From: Chloracidobacterium sp.
GTDB taxonomy: Bacteria > Acidobacteriota > Blastocatellia > Pyrinomonadales > Pyrinomonadaceae
DNA: 64,000 nt
Direction: 5' to 3'
Assembly: GCA_016706275.1 (NCBI GenBank)
Contig: JADJJY010000001.1
Coordinates: forward strand, 124,001 to 188,000
The translations under genes were made by a program, and so were the position numbers. Within the stretch, counting starts at the first letter, position 1. Each line of letters begins with the position of its first letter. This document shows positions 24,233 to 33,723 of this stretch, in pieces. The notes under the pieces were generated by a model that was not told the origin of the DNA, ran no database searches, and saw nothing but the letters and a program-made list of their open reading frames with translations.

Positions 24233-25039
24233 TCAATTCCACGACTTCTTCGCGTCTTTGATGTTCGCGGGTTTGGCGAAGATCGAGTCGGGGATCGATT
24301 TGTTGAATTCGATCGATTCGTAGTTGATGCGGGATGAGGGTTTGCCGGCGGTCCAGTGGTCGATGATGTAGGGTGAGCGGATGCCGCCGGTCTCGACAAA
24401 CTGGGCGTAGCGGTCCTCTTCTTTGACCTCTTCGCCGTCGGCACCCAGGCGTTTGTACATGGCTTTTTGCGGCAGGCCGTCGTCGGAGGCAAATTCAAAT
24501 TCGACTATGAGGCCGTCGCTGTAGGTAAGTTTGATCGCGTCGTTTCGTTTGCCGAGCGTCGCGGGGCGTTTGCCGATATAGGCAAGCTCGGCGGTGCCTT
24601 TCCAGTGCCCCCGCAGCAGATGGTCGAGACTCGTGCGGATGGCCTGTTTGAAATTTGCGACCTGCGTTTCGGTCTGGACCTTGATGACATCCTGATCGCC
24701 GTCGTACACCCAGCCCGTATTGCCGGTGTTAACCTGGATGAGATGCGAACCGCCGCCCCTGAATTCGGCACGCTCTTTATCGGGAAAGACCATCACGTCG
24801 ACAAACGCCTGAAACGAGACGACCGCTCCCTCTTTTAAAACGCTGTATTTACCACGCCCCACCAACGAACGCACCTGTAAATAACGCTCGCCGCCGACGG
24901 CCTGGACCGCCTTGGCAATGACCGCCTCGGCTTTTTCAGTTTGCGGATCTTTTGGCGTAGTTTCTTGTCCAGCCGCCGTGCAGACGGCTATCGCAACGAG
25001 AACACAGAGATTTATGAGACGAAGGTTTTTGGCGGTCAT
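24233..25039 (-). CDS. Exported LolA-like (outer-membrane lipoprotein-sorting fold) protein
   Basis: Start 25039 opens a signal peptide (MTAKNLRLINLCVLVAIAVC, cleaved near AAGQ); an upstream start adds 11 unrelated residues. 268 residues. The mature N-terminus (AVIAKAVQAVGGERYLQVRS) and a following all-beta body with TGWVYDGDQDVI and PYIIDHWTAGKP are typical of the LolA/LolB-like fold group with predicted lipid or protein ligand binding. It stands alone between a hairpin and a repeat element. The fold-level call is fair; the substrate is unknown. Confidence 0.7.
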   Translation of the reverse strand: MTAKNLRLINLCVLVAIAVCTAAGQETTPKDPQTEKAEAVIAKAVQAVGGERYLQVRSLVGRGKYSVLKEGAVVSFQAFVDVMVFPDKERAEFRGGGSHLIQVNTGNTGWVYDGDQDVIKVQTETQVANFKQAIRTSLDHLLRGHWKGTAELAYIGKRPATLGKRNDAIKLTYSDGLIVEFEFASDDGLPQKAMYKRLGADGEEVKEEDRYAQFVETGGIRSPYIIDHWTAGKPSSRINYESIEFNKSIPDSIFAKPANIKDAKKSWN

Positions 25040-25112
25040 AATAAAAAGGCTTTGCCGATATTTTATCAACAAAGCCTTTGATGCGGTAATTTTCGTTCGG
25101 GTTTGAATCTTA

Positions 25113-25162
25113 GAGAACCACCCCGGCCGAAGCGGCCACCCCTCCTTCGTAAGGAGGGGAGC
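25113..25162 (+). repeat. Two-hairpin palindromic element
   Basis: GAGAACCACCCC, an inner hairpin GGCCG-AAG-CGGCC, then CCCCTCCTT-CGT-AAGGAGGGG and AGC. It matches 42810-42863 base for base outside the inner hairpin. It lies just downstream of the Clp ATPase gene and may serve as its terminator. Confidence 0.85.
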
Positions 25163-25169
25163 TCGAAAT

Positions 25170-27449
25170 CTAGTTAAGGCTAAAAACCTCGCCGGGTTTG
25201 ACCGTCAGTTCGCCATCGGCTACGTCGACGACAAATTTGATCGCTGCTTTCCACTCGTTGGTGATCGGCAATTTTACCTTTTGATCGATGTGGCGTTTTA
25301 GGAAACGGGCGCCGTACGTCTGGCTAAAGCCTTTTTCGGTCAGCAGATCGAGTGCGGCTTCGGTTACCTCGACGATCTTGCCTTGGCGCTCCATATTTCG
25401 CTGGATCTTGGCGATGTAGAGCTTTGCGATCTCGCGGACCTCGTCCATCGTGAGCGGTGCAAAGATGACGATCTCGTCGATGCGGTTGCGAAACTCGGGC
25501 GTGAACCGCTCTTCGGCGGCTTTCATCACGTCGCCGCGGATCTGTTTCATACTGCCGAGCGATTTCTGGCCAAACCCAAGCGGCTGCTCGTATTTTTTGA
25601 AATTACCCGAGCCGAGATTTGACGTCATGATGACGATCGCATCGGACAGGTAAACCTTTTTACCGCGTCCGTCGGTGATCCAGCCTTCGTCAAAAGCCTG
25701 GAGGAAGATGTTCATCAAATACGGCGAAGCCTTTTCGACCTCGTCGAGCAGCAACACCGTGTAAGGATTGTCGCGAAGCTGCTCGGTGAGCAAACCGCCG
25801 CGTTCACTGCCGACAATGCCGCGGGGCATACCGATCAGCTTTTCAATACCGATGGTGCCGTCGCCGTACTCAGACATGTCGATGCGAACCATCTTGCTCT
25901 CGTCGCCAAACATAAATTCGGCAACTGCTTTGGCAAGCTCGGTCTTTCCGACGCCTGTCGGGCCGAGGAAAAGCAGCACGCCATCCGGCGCGTAATGATT
26001 TTCTTTGAGCGGGCCTTTGTTGAGACGCAGGCGTTCGGCAACCGCACGGACGGCGTCGTGCTGTCCGATCACACGCTCGCCGAGATCGGCTTCCATAGCC
26101 GAAAAACGGTCGGACGTGTCGCGATAGATCATGTCCTTAGGAATACGCGATTCCTGTGAAATGACGTCAATAATATGCTCCGGCCGCACGATCATATCGG
26201 TGAGTTCACCGATCTCGACCTTGACCGAAGCCGTGTCGAGCCAACCGATCGCCTTGTCCGGCAGGTGGAGATTGCGGATGTATTTTGGCGACATCTCGAG
26301 AGCCATATTAATGGCCTCGTCCGAGATCGTGACCGAGTAATTTTTCTCAAGCCGCGGCCGCACGCCGAGCAGGATCTCTTTTGTCTCGTCGATGGTCGGC
26401 TCGGCGACATTGACCAGGCGAAAACGCCGGGCTAGAGCCTCATCGTCGCTAATGTATTCTTTGTATTCCGTGATGGTCGTCGCACCGATGATCCTCAGTT
26501 CGCCGCGAGCGAGCGCCGATTTGAACATATTGGCCGCATCCGACGTCGTCCCCATCGCCGCACCGGCACCGATGATGGTGTGGGCTTCGTCGATGAAGAG
26601 GATGATGTTGTCTTTTTCTTTGACCTCGTCGATGATGCCTTTGATACGCTCCTCAAACATTCCGCGAAGCATAGTTCCGGCAACAAGTCCGCCCATCTGC
26701 AGCTGCACAATGTGCGAATCGCGCAGACGTGCCGGGACCTTTTCCGGCTCAAGCTCGATAAGACGCGCGAGGCCCTCAACGACAGCAGTTTTCCCAACAC
26801 CGGGTTCACCGACAAGCATCGGCGAATTTGACCGCTCGCGGTGCGACAGGATCTCGATCATCTGACGGATCTCTTGGTCGCGGCCGATGGTCGGAGGGAT
26901 CTTGTCCTGACGGGCCATCTTGTTCATCGAGACGCCAAAATGACGCAGGAAACTAGGCAGCTCGTATTTTTGCCGGACGCGTTCCTCTTCTTTTTCACGC
27001 TTACGGATACGCGTGCGGGCACTCTGGGCAACCTCTTCGGACGGCACTCCCAAATTTTGCAGCACGTCGTTCAGCACGCTGCGTTCGTCGTTTGATAGGA
27101 CGTAAAAAATATCGGCGGCATCGATGACGCGGCGGCCCTGCGAACGGGCACGATCCATCGCGCGCTTAAATAGTTCAGTCGTCTCCGGCGCAATACGATA
27201 ACCTTTGCCGCTGTGCTGGCGGCCGTCTTCCATTCGTTTTTCGATCAGCAATTTTACCGAACGCGGGTCGACGGCGAGGTCGCGCATCGTCGAGGTAAAA
27301 AGCTCGTCCTCTTCGAATGTGATCGCGTGCAGGATATGCTCGATCGAAACATAATTCTGCTCGCGTTTTTTGGATTCGCCCAGAGCGGTCTCCAATATGC
27401 GTTGTCCGCTCTCGCTAAACTTGTCCTTGTATGCGTCTATATCTGCCAT
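25170..27449 (-). CDS. ClpA/ClpC-type AAA+ unfoldase subunit
   Basis: 759 residues: Clp_N double repeat (1-150), then two AAA+ modules. NBD1 has GEPGVGKTAVVEGL and ILFIDEAHTIIGAG; NBD2 has GPTGVGKTELAKAVAEF and VLLLDEVEKA. It lacks the long ClpB middle domain. An LGF tripeptide (QPLGFGQKS) sits where ClpP-docking loops carry [LIV]G[FL], so it may feed ClpP, though no clpP is in the window. It lies 121 bases downstream of grpE, as the last gene of the hsp20-clpB-grpE block. ClpC versus ClpA cannot be settled here because no clear UVR motif is seen. Confidence 0.88.
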   Translation of the reverse strand: MADIDAYKDKFSESGQRILETALGESKKREQNYVSIEHILHAITFEEDELFTSTMRDLAVDPRSVKLLIEKRMEDGRQHSGKGYRIAPETTELFKRAMDRARSQGRRVIDAADIFYVLSNDERSVLNDVLQNLGVPSEEVAQSARTRIRKREKEEERVRQKYELPSFLRHFGVSMNKMARQDKIPPTIGRDQEIRQMIEILSHRERSNSPMLVGEPGVGKTAVVEGLARLIELEPEKVPARLRDSHIVQLQMGGLVAGTMLRGMFEERIKGIIDEVKEKDNIILFIDEAHTIIGAGAAMGTTSDAANMFKSALARGELRIIGATTITEYKEYISDDEALARRFRLVNVAEPTIDETKEILLGVRPRLEKNYSVTISDEAINMALEMSPKYIRNLHLPDKAIGWLDTASVKVEIGELTDMIVRPEHIIDVISQESRIPKDMIYRDTSDRFSAMEADLGERVIGQHDAVRAVAERLRLNKGPLKENHYAPDGVLLFLGPTGVGKTELAKAVAEFMFGDESKMVRIDMSEYGDGTIGIEKLIGMPRGIVGSERGGLLTEQLRDNPYTVLLLDEVEKASPYLMNIFLQAFDEGWITDGRGKKVYLSDAIVIMTSNLGSGNFKKYEQPLGFGQKSLGSMKQIRGDVMKAAEERFTPEFRNRIDEIVIFAPLTMDEVREIAKLYIAKIQRNMERQGKIVEVTEAALDLLTEKGFSQTYGARFLKRHIDQKVKLPITNEWKAAIKFVVDVADGELTVKPGEVFSLN

Positions 27450-27570
27450 AAAACCCTTTGTGTGAACCCGAAACTATGATGCCGCCGGAGGGGAGTTGAT
27501 TTGCCTAAATTCAATAATAACATTTGCCGCTAGGCGCCGAAAAGGAAATTCCGCTTTGTCGAACTGCAGC

Positions 27571-28218
27571 TTATTCCCCTGCCGAATCAGCCATCGCTTT
27601 GCCGACCTGAACACGTGCGGGACGTAATAATTTGTCGCCAAATTTATAGCCGCGCGAATATTCTTTGATGATCTTTCCGTCTTCTTCGGCGGGGGCCATA
27701 TCGACCGCCTCGTGCAGCTCAGGGTCAAAATCAGCCCCGACAGATGCTATCGGCTCAACGCCAACGCTGATCAGGGCTTGTTCAAAGCTGCGTGCTGTAC
27801 CGATCACACCGCTCCGCAGATGATCGACTGACGGATCGGTCTCGCTCGCCGCGACCGCAAGATTGAGATTATCAAGCACCGGCAACAGCGTCGTCAGGAA
27901 ATTAAATTGAGCCTGCTTTGACCGGTCCTCAAGCGTTTTCATCAGACGCGAGCGCATTTCCGAAGTCTCGCGTTCAAGATTTGCCTTTGCCTCTTCAAAC
28001 TTTGCCTGTACACCAACGAGCTTTGATTCCGCAGCCTCGCGCCGCTCCATCTCGGCTTTGAGAGCCGCTTCGAGTACGATCTCGTTCACCGATTTCGTGG
28101 GCTCGGCAGGCTTTTCGTCCTCAGCGACCATCTCGCCGTCCGCGTTAAATCGGCGTTTGTCGTTGACGGGGATCTTACCCTCGTCCTCTGCGTCGATAAT
28201 TACTTCTTCGTCGTTCAT
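27571..28218 (-). CDS. grpE: GrpE nucleotide exchange factor of DnaK
   Basis: I prefer ATG 28218 (MNDEEVIIDAED); an in-frame GTG at 28236 would add six residues. 215 residues with an acidic N-terminal tail, long helix (AALKAEMERREAAESKLVGV), four-helix region with LPVLDNLNLAV, and the C-terminal beta wing GYKFGDKLLRPARVQVGKA. GrpE releases ADP from DnaK. No dnaK or dnaJ is in the window; instead it sits between two Clp ATPase genes, 58 bases after clpB. Confidence 0.93.
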   Translation of the reverse strand: MNDEEVIIDAEDEGKIPVNDKRRFNADGEMVAEDEKPAEPTKSVNEIVLEAALKAEMERREAAESKLVGVQAKFEEAKANLERETSEMRSRLMKTLEDRSKQAQFNFLTTLLPVLDNLNLAVAASETDPSVDHLRSGVIGTARSFEQALISVGVEPIASVGADFDPELHEAVDMAPAEEDGKIIKEYSRGYKFGDKLLRPARVQVGKAMADSAGE

Positions 28219-28276
28219 CTTTCTCTTATTAAACACTATATATAAATACTAAGCCTTTCTGTTCGGAGTTCCAACT

Positions 28277-30888
28277 TTAGTTGGCCGACGCCTTTTTTCC
28301 GCCCGAGCTCGGCGCAAATTTCATCTCGCCGTTCTCAGCAGAAGCGCGAACAGTACTGCCGCTGGCGATATCGCCTTTGAGCAAGCTCACCGCAAGCGGA
28401 TTTTGCACCAGCGTCTGGATCGCACGTTTTAACGGGCGGGCACCATAGACCGGGTCATAGCCCTCCTGAACGATCAGGTCTCTGGCAGAATCATCAAGCT
28501 CCAACACGATGCCGCGATCCTCAAGATTCTTACGCAGCTTCTCAAGCTGGACGTCGATGATCTGGCCGATCTGATCCTTGGTCAGTTGGTCGAACACTAC
28601 GATGTCGTCGATACGATTTAGAAACTCCGGCTTGAAATGATCGCGTAAAACCTGCAACACATCTTTTCTGATGTCGCGATCTACGAGCGGATTTGTTTGT
28701 GCCGCCTGTATTTCACGCGAACCGAGATTCGACGTCATTATTAATACGGTGTTCTTAAAATCAACTACGCGGCCCTTGCTGTCCGTCAGACGGCCGTCAT
28801 CGAGGATCTGCAGGAGCACATTAAATACGTCCGGATGCGCCTTTTCGATCTCGTCAAAGAGCACGACCGAATAAGGCCGGCGGCGAACCGCTTCGGTCAA
28901 CTGGCCGCCTTCTTCATAACCGATATATCCCGGAGGGGCACCGATCATGCGGGCGACAGCGTGCTTTTCCATGTACTCGGACATGTCGAGACGGATCATC
29001 GCTTTCTCATCATCAAAGAGAAATTCGGCCAAAGCTCGCGCGGTTTCGGTCTTACCCACACCTGTCGGACCTAAGAAAATAAATGAACCGACCGGACGAT
29101 TCGGATCCTGCAAACCGGCACGTGCTCGGCGCACAGCATTGGCAACGGCTTCGAGTGCCTCGTCCTGTCCGATGACGCGTTTGCGTAGGCCAGATTCCAT
29201 CTCAACGAGCTTTTGCATTTCGCCCTGGAGCATTTTCGTCACCGGCACGCCCGTCCATTTGGCAACGACCTCGGCGACATCCTCTTCGTCAACCTCTTCT
29301 TTTAGGTAGACGCCGTCCTGCTGCAGCTCGGCAAGATGTGCCTGTTCGGTCTCAAGTAATTTTTCGAGCTCCGGAATGCGGCCATACTGGATCTCCGCTG
29401 CCTTGGTCAGATCGCCCGCCTGACGAGCCTGCTCAAGCTCAAGTTTGGCTTGCTCAAGCTCGCCCTTGGCAGTGCGCATCTTTTCGATCTCTTCTTTTCA
29501 GATTGCCATTTGGCTTTCATCGCCGACGATTTTTCGTTCAGATCGGCGATACGCTTTTCGATATCGTCGAGCCGCGATTTCGATTTCTCGTCAGTCTCGC
29601 GGGTCAGAGCCTGACGCTCGATCTCAAGCTGCAAGATCTCGCGCTCAAGCACGTCGATCTCCTGCGGCAGCGAATCGATCTCGATGCGGATCCGCGACGC
29701 GGCCTCGTCGATCAGATCGATCGCCTTGTCCGGCAGAAAACGGTCTGTAATGTACCGATTTGAGAGCGTCGCCGCGGCGACAATTGCAGCGTCTTTGATA
29801 CGCACGCCGTGGTGAACCTCGTATCTTTCTTTCAATCCGCGAAGGATAGCGATCGTGTCTTCGACCGTCGGCTCGCCGATATAGACCTGCTGAAACCGGC
29901 GTTCGAGAGCTTTATCTTTCTCAATGTACTTCTGATATTCGGCCAATGTCGTCGCGCCGACCGCACGCAAAGTGCCGCGTGCCAACGCGGGTTTGAGCAT
30001 ATTCGAAGCGTCAATTGCGCCTTCGCTGGCACCGGCTCCGACCAGCGTGTGCAGCTCATCGATAAACAGGATGATCTGTCCCTCGGCTTTTTCTATCTCA
30101 TTGAGGACGGCTTTTAAGCGATCCTCGAACTCGCCGCGATACTTTGCTCCTGCAAGCATTGCTCCTAGATCGAGAGAGACAAGGCGTTTGTTTTTGAGCG
30201 TCTCGGGCACGTCGCCTGAAACGATACGTTGCGCCAACCCCTCAACAATTGCCGTTTTACCAACACCGGGTTCACCGATCAGGACAGGATTGTTTTTTGT
30301 GCGGCGCGACAGGATCTGTATCGCACGTCGGATCTCGTCGTCCCGACCGATGACGGGGTCGAGCTTGCCCTTGCGGGCGCGTTCGGTCAGGTCTTGGGCA
30401 TATTTTTCGAGCGACTTAAAATTTTCTTCCGCATTAGGGTCGGTGATCTTTGACCCGCCGCGCATATCGGTTATTACCTTTTCGAGGTCGTCACGAGTTA
30501 CTCCGTTCGAACGCAAAATGCGTCCGGCGTCGCCCTCTTTCTCATCGGCGATCGTCATCAGCAGATGCTCGGTGGACATATAGTCGTCCTGCATCTTTTC
30601 GGCTTCTTTCTGCGCATTCTGAAAAACTGTATTTGTTCGCGAGCTGAAATATTGCTGGCCGCCCGACACCTGCGGAAACTTGGCAATGGCCGCTTGCACC
30701 TCAGCCGCAACCGTCTGAGCGTTGGCACCGATCTTTCCGAGTATCGGTTTTACGACGCCCTCCTTTTGCTCAAGCATTGCTGCGAGCAAATGCTCCGGTT
30801 CGACCTGTTGATTCTGCCCTTTTTCGGCTACGCCGATGGCTTCCTGTACCGCTTCTTGTCCGCGAATTGTAAATCTATCAAATTTCAT
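28277..30888 (-). CDS. clpB: ClpB disaggregase, interrupted by a 1-base frameshift
   Basis: The two frames together give a full-length ClpB of about 870 residues. N domain and NBD1 (GEPGVGKTAIVEGLAQRI, IILFIDELHTLVGAG) are read from 30888 to about 29498. The middle domain end and NBD2 (GPTGVGKTETARALAEF, VVLFDEIEKAHPDV) continue in the -1 frame to 28277. The break is in the middle-domain coiled coil at an A run (T4 on the + strand, 29495-29498). One extra base would restore WQSEKEEIEKMRTAKGEL, the family pattern. Both sides are otherwise intact, so a sequencing or assembly error or a very recent mutation is more likely than an old pseudogene. Confidence 0.88.
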
Positions 30889-30908
30889 AACGCCCTTCCT
30901 AAATGACT

Positions 30909-30947
30909 AGCGGTGAATGATGAATGTTACACCCACCATTCACCGCT
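30909..30947. repeat. Hairpin between hsp20 and clpB
   Basis: AGCGGTGAATG and CATTCACCGCT form a perfect 11-bp stem around a 17-base loop. It lies between the hsp20 stop and the clpB start, so it could attenuate or process the hsp20-clpB transcript. Confidence 0.6.
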
Positions 30948-30974
30948 TTATTATCTGCCGCTCAGACGCGGGTG

Positions 30975-31475
30975 TCATGCCCCGGCGGTCTTTGCTTTGT
31001 CGTTCGCCTCGATCGTTTTCGGCTCTGAGTCAAAACCCAAAACCTCTATCTTGCGAGCCTTGGTATCCTCACGCTTTGGCAGCGTCACATGCAAAACGCC
31101 GTTGTTAAATTCGGCCTTTGCTCCCTCCGCGGTCACCGTCTGTGGCAGCGTAAATGAACGTGTGAATGCGCCATACGAACGCTCGATGCGATGGTAGTTA
31201 TCGCCATCGGTTTTTTTCTCAAATTTGCGTTCGCCCGATAGCGTCAGCATATTATTTTCAAATGATAGCTCAAAATCGCCGCGGTTCATGCCCGGCAACT
31301 CGACCTCAAGCACGAGATTGTCTTTATTTTCAAAAATATCGACCTTCGGTGCCCAAGCTCCGTTGAGCATCTCTTCGCGATTTGCACCAAGTGGTGCGAC
31401 TCCCGAAAAAATGCGTGCCATATCTTCCTGCAATCCGCGAAACTCCTTAAATGGATCGTATTTGACTATGTTCAT
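30975..31475 (-). CDS. Small heat-shock protein (Hsp20/alpha-crystallin)
   Basis: Start ATG 31475 (MNIVKYDPFKEF) is eight bases after GGAGG; two other in-frame starts are too close to it. 166 residues. The alpha-crystallin domain is complete (KVDIFENKDNLVLEVELPGM, then ENNMLTLSGERKF and FTLPQTV), with the C-terminal IxI/V-type motif in RKIEVLGF. It is an ATP-independent holdase. As first gene of a block with clpB, grpE and a Clp ATPase, it would hand aggregates to ClpB/DnaK. Confidence 0.94.
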   Translation of the reverse strand: MNIVKYDPFKEFRGLQEDMARIFSGVAPLGANREEMLNGAWAPKVDIFENKDNLVLEVELPGMNRGDFELSFENNMLTLSGERKFEKKTDGDNYHRIERSYGAFTRSFTLPQTVTAEGAKAEFNNGVLHVTLPKREDTKARKIEVLGFDSEPKTIEANDKAKTAGA

Positions 31476-31505
31476 GATCATTTCCTCCAAAAAATCTAGA
31501 TTAAT

Positions 31506-31557
31506 GACTAATTACTTAGTCTAAAAGAATAATAAAATATGAGTGTGACATTGTCAA
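31506..31557 (-). promoter_or_regulatory. hsp20 promoter with palindrome at the transcription start
   Basis: On the - strand TTGACA (31552-31557), a 17-base spacer and TATTAT (31529-31534) form a sigma-70-like promoter. A perfect palindrome GACTAA-N4-TTAGTC at 31506-31521 begins at about +1. It could be an operator or a 5' stabilising hairpin. It matches neither the CIRCE nor the HAIR heat-shock operators. Confidence 0.65.
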
Positions 31558-31599
31558 GTATATTTTTGATCGAAATTTGAACTTTTTTGGCATTTTTAG

Positions 31600-31628
31600 G
31601 TGACACCTGACACGTTGTCGGGTATATT
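31600..31628 (+). promoter_or_regulatory. Promoter of the nucleoside permease operon with operator-like spacer
   Basis: GTGACA (31600-31605) and TATATT (31623-31628) are 17 bases apart, each close to consensus. The spacer 31606-31622 is itself an inverted repeat CCTGACA-CGT-TGTCGGG (one G-U type mismatch), the expected place for a repressor. Start codon 31654 has no clear Shine-Dalgarno sequence. Confidence 0.55.
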
Positions 31629-31653
31629 GGTTGACGCACCCTGTCTATTTAGA

Positions 31654-32730
31654 ATGAAGAATCTTTTTCGCGAAGTTCTCTGGCCCTTAGTAGCTGTCCT
31701 TGCGGCATTTGTCGTTGGCGGGATCATTATATTGATCCTCGGTGACAATCCGCTGACGGCCTATGGCTGGCTGCTGTCGAGTTCGTTCGGGTCGGTTAAG
31801 GACATCGGCTGGACGCTGCACTACGCGACGCCGCTGATATTTACGGGCCTCGCGGTTGCGGTCGCGTTTCGCTGCGGACTGTTGAATATCGGAGCCGAGG
31901 GCCAACTATACGTCGCGGCTTTTGCGACGGCCTGGGTAGGGATGAAATTTGGCGGTGTTGCGACCAAGGTCGTGGGCGAAGGCACAGCCATTGCCGATCT
32001 GCCCGCGATCGTGTTGATACCGCTTTGCATACTAACGGCTATTGTTGTTGGCGGCATCTGGGGTGCGATACCCGGTATTTTGAGAGCGAAATTTGGTTCG
32101 CATGAGGTCATCAACACCATCATGCTCAACTTTATCGGTATCGCTCTGGTCAGCTATTTCACGCAATATTATTACAAGATACCCGGCGATCCGATCCTGC
32201 AGACGGCCAACATCGGCGACGCGGCACAGATACCTCAGCTCAATCAGTTTCTGACATTCATCCCCAAGGACGTGCCGCTCAATCTGTCATTCATTTTGGC
32301 GATCTTGATGTGCGTGCTCATTTACGTATTCCTCTGGAAAACAAAATGGGGATACGAACTGCGGGCCGTCGGCCAAAACGCATCGGCAGCAGAATACGGC
32401 GGCATCAATCCCAAGAAACAGATAATCCTCGCGATGACGCTTTCGGGAGCGCTCGCCGGAATGGTAGCCATCGGCGAGGTTATGGGAACGCGGCATAATT
32501 ACTATGACGGCTTTTCGGCGGAGTGGGGCTTTCTTGGCATAGCTGTCGCGTTACTTGGGCGTAATCACCCTTTGGGAGTCTTTATCGCGGCGATATTTTT
32601 TGGCGTGCTGCTCAGGGGCGAGATATTTGTCGATGCCTTTACCGCAAAGGTATCAAAGGACCTCGGATGGGTGCTGCAGGCGATCATCATATTGTTTGTG
32701 GCGTGTTTTCAAAAATTTACTAAGAAGTAG
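31654..32730 (+). CDS. ABC transporter permease, nucleoside/BmpA-associated type (first subunit)
   Basis: ATG 31654 (MKNLFREVLWPLVAVLAAFV) is preferred; the longer frame covers the promoter. 358 residues with about nine membrane helices. TPLIFTGLAVAVAFRCGLLN and IGAEGQL are hallmarks of BPD_transp_2 permeases linked to BmpA-type nucleoside-binding proteins (NupB/YufP-like). It is followed two bases later by a second permease and then by purine and pyrimidine salvage genes, so nucleoside import is likely. No ATPase or binding-protein gene is adjacent. Confidence 0.88.
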   Translation: MKNLFREVLWPLVAVLAAFVVGGIIILILGDNPLTAYGWLLSSSFGSVKDIGWTLHYATPLIFTGLAVAVAFRCGLLNIGAEGQLYVAAFATAWVGMKFGGVATKVVGEGTAIADLPAIVLIPLCILTAIVVGGIWGAIPGILRAKFGSHEVINTIMLNFIGIALVSYFTQYYYKIPGDPILQTANIGDAAQIPQLNQFLTFIPKDVPLNLSFILAILMCVLIYVFLWKTKWGYELRAVGQNASAAEYGGINPKKQIILAMTLSGALAGMVAIGEVMGTRHNYYDGFSAEWGFLGIAVALLGRNHPLGVFIAAIFFGVLLRGEIFVDAFTAKVSKDLGWVLQAIIILFVACFQKFTKK

Positions 32731-32732
32731 TC

Positions 32733-33644
32733 ATGGGCGAGATCTTAACAATTGCATTGCTTTTCTCGGCTCTCCGCCTGGCGACGCCGCTTATATTTGC
32801 GGCTCTCGGCGGCCTTTTCTCGGAACGGTCGGGTGTTATTAACATCGCTCTTGAAGGGCTGATGCTGGCGGGAGCTTTTACTGCTGCGGTCACGACGTAT
32901 CAGTTTCAAAACCCCTATCTCGGATTTGTTTTCGGCATTCTCGCCGGCGGTTTGCTGGCGTACGTCTATGCGATCGCGTGTATAAAATTTGAAGCCGATC
33001 AGGTCGTTGCCGGTATGGCGATCAACTTTTTGATGATCGGCCTGCCCGCTCTTATCAGCGGTGCGGTGTACGATTCGTCGGGTTCGACGCCGCAGATCGA
33101 CAAGGTCGATCAACTGCCTAACTATTTCAACAACGTCTCGCTCGCTTCGATAATCGCATTATTGCTGATACCGGTTGTCTGGTATGTGATGTACAAGACG
33201 CCGTTTGGCCTCAGGATCAGAGCTGCAGGCGAAAACCCGCAAGCCGCAGATGCCGCCGGTATCAATGTGCTCAAGCTTCGTTACGTTGCGGTCATCATAT
33301 CGGGCGTACTCGCGGGAGCCGGAGGAGCATACCTATCGATCGGGCAGAGTTCGCTCTTCACCCGCAATATGACGGCGGGACGCGGCTTTATAGCACTCGC
33401 AGCACTTATCCTCGCAAAATGGCGGCCGGTACCGGTGCTGATCGCATGTCTGTTCTTTGGCTTTACCGAGGCGATCGCGATCCAAGTGCAGGGAGCGTCG
33501 TGGGCAAAGATCGGCGGCGAAGACATCCCCGTCCAGTTCATCCAGATCATCCCTTATGTCCTAACGATCATCGTGCTCGCAGGCTTTATCGGCCTGTCGA
33601 GAGCACCGAAAGCGTTGGGCATTCCCTATCGCAAGGAAAACTAG
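32733..33644 (+). CDS. ABC transporter permease, nucleoside/BmpA-associated type (second subunit)
   Basis: 303 residues, about eight membrane helices. The N-terminal ATPLIFAALGGLFSERSGVI and NIALEGLMLAGAF match the shorter partner permease (NupC/YufQ-like). With the first subunit it would form the heterodimeric channel in the cytoplasmic membrane. Its stop is followed by a GGGCTCG/CGAGCCC hairpin and then the purine nucleoside phosphorylase gene. Confidence 0.88.
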   Translation: MGEILTIALLFSALRLATPLIFAALGGLFSERSGVINIALEGLMLAGAFTAAVTTYQFQNPYLGFVFGILAGGLLAYVYAIACIKFEADQVVAGMAINFLMIGLPALISGAVYDSSGSTPQIDKVDQLPNYFNNVSLASIIALLLIPVVWYVMYKTPFGLRIRAAGENPQAADAAGINVLKLRYVAVIISGVLAGAGGAYLSIGQSSLFTRNMTAGRGFIALAALILAKWRPVPVLIACLFFGFTEAIAIQVQGASWAKIGGEDIPVQFIQIIPYVLTIIVLAGFIGLSRAPKALGIPYRKEN

Positions 33645-33672
33645 TCTTTTTGTCTCGATCATAAGAACCGAA

Positions 33673-33697
33673 GGGCTCGATTCCTGCAACCGAGCCC
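33673..33697 (+). terminator. Hairpin after the permease pair
   Basis: GGGCTCG and CGAGCCC form a perfect 7-bp stem with an 11-base loop, followed by ATTTGTG. The weak T run suggests partial termination or processing before the phosphorylase gene. Confidence 0.45.
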
Positions 33698-33723
33698 ATT
33701 TGTGTTAATCTGTCTTTCCATTT

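Noticed and set aside
29494..29500. Programmed -1 frameshifting in clpB
   Set aside because: No X XXY YYZ slippery heptamer or clear downstream structure; clpB is not known for recoding. Kept only as an alternative to sequencing error.
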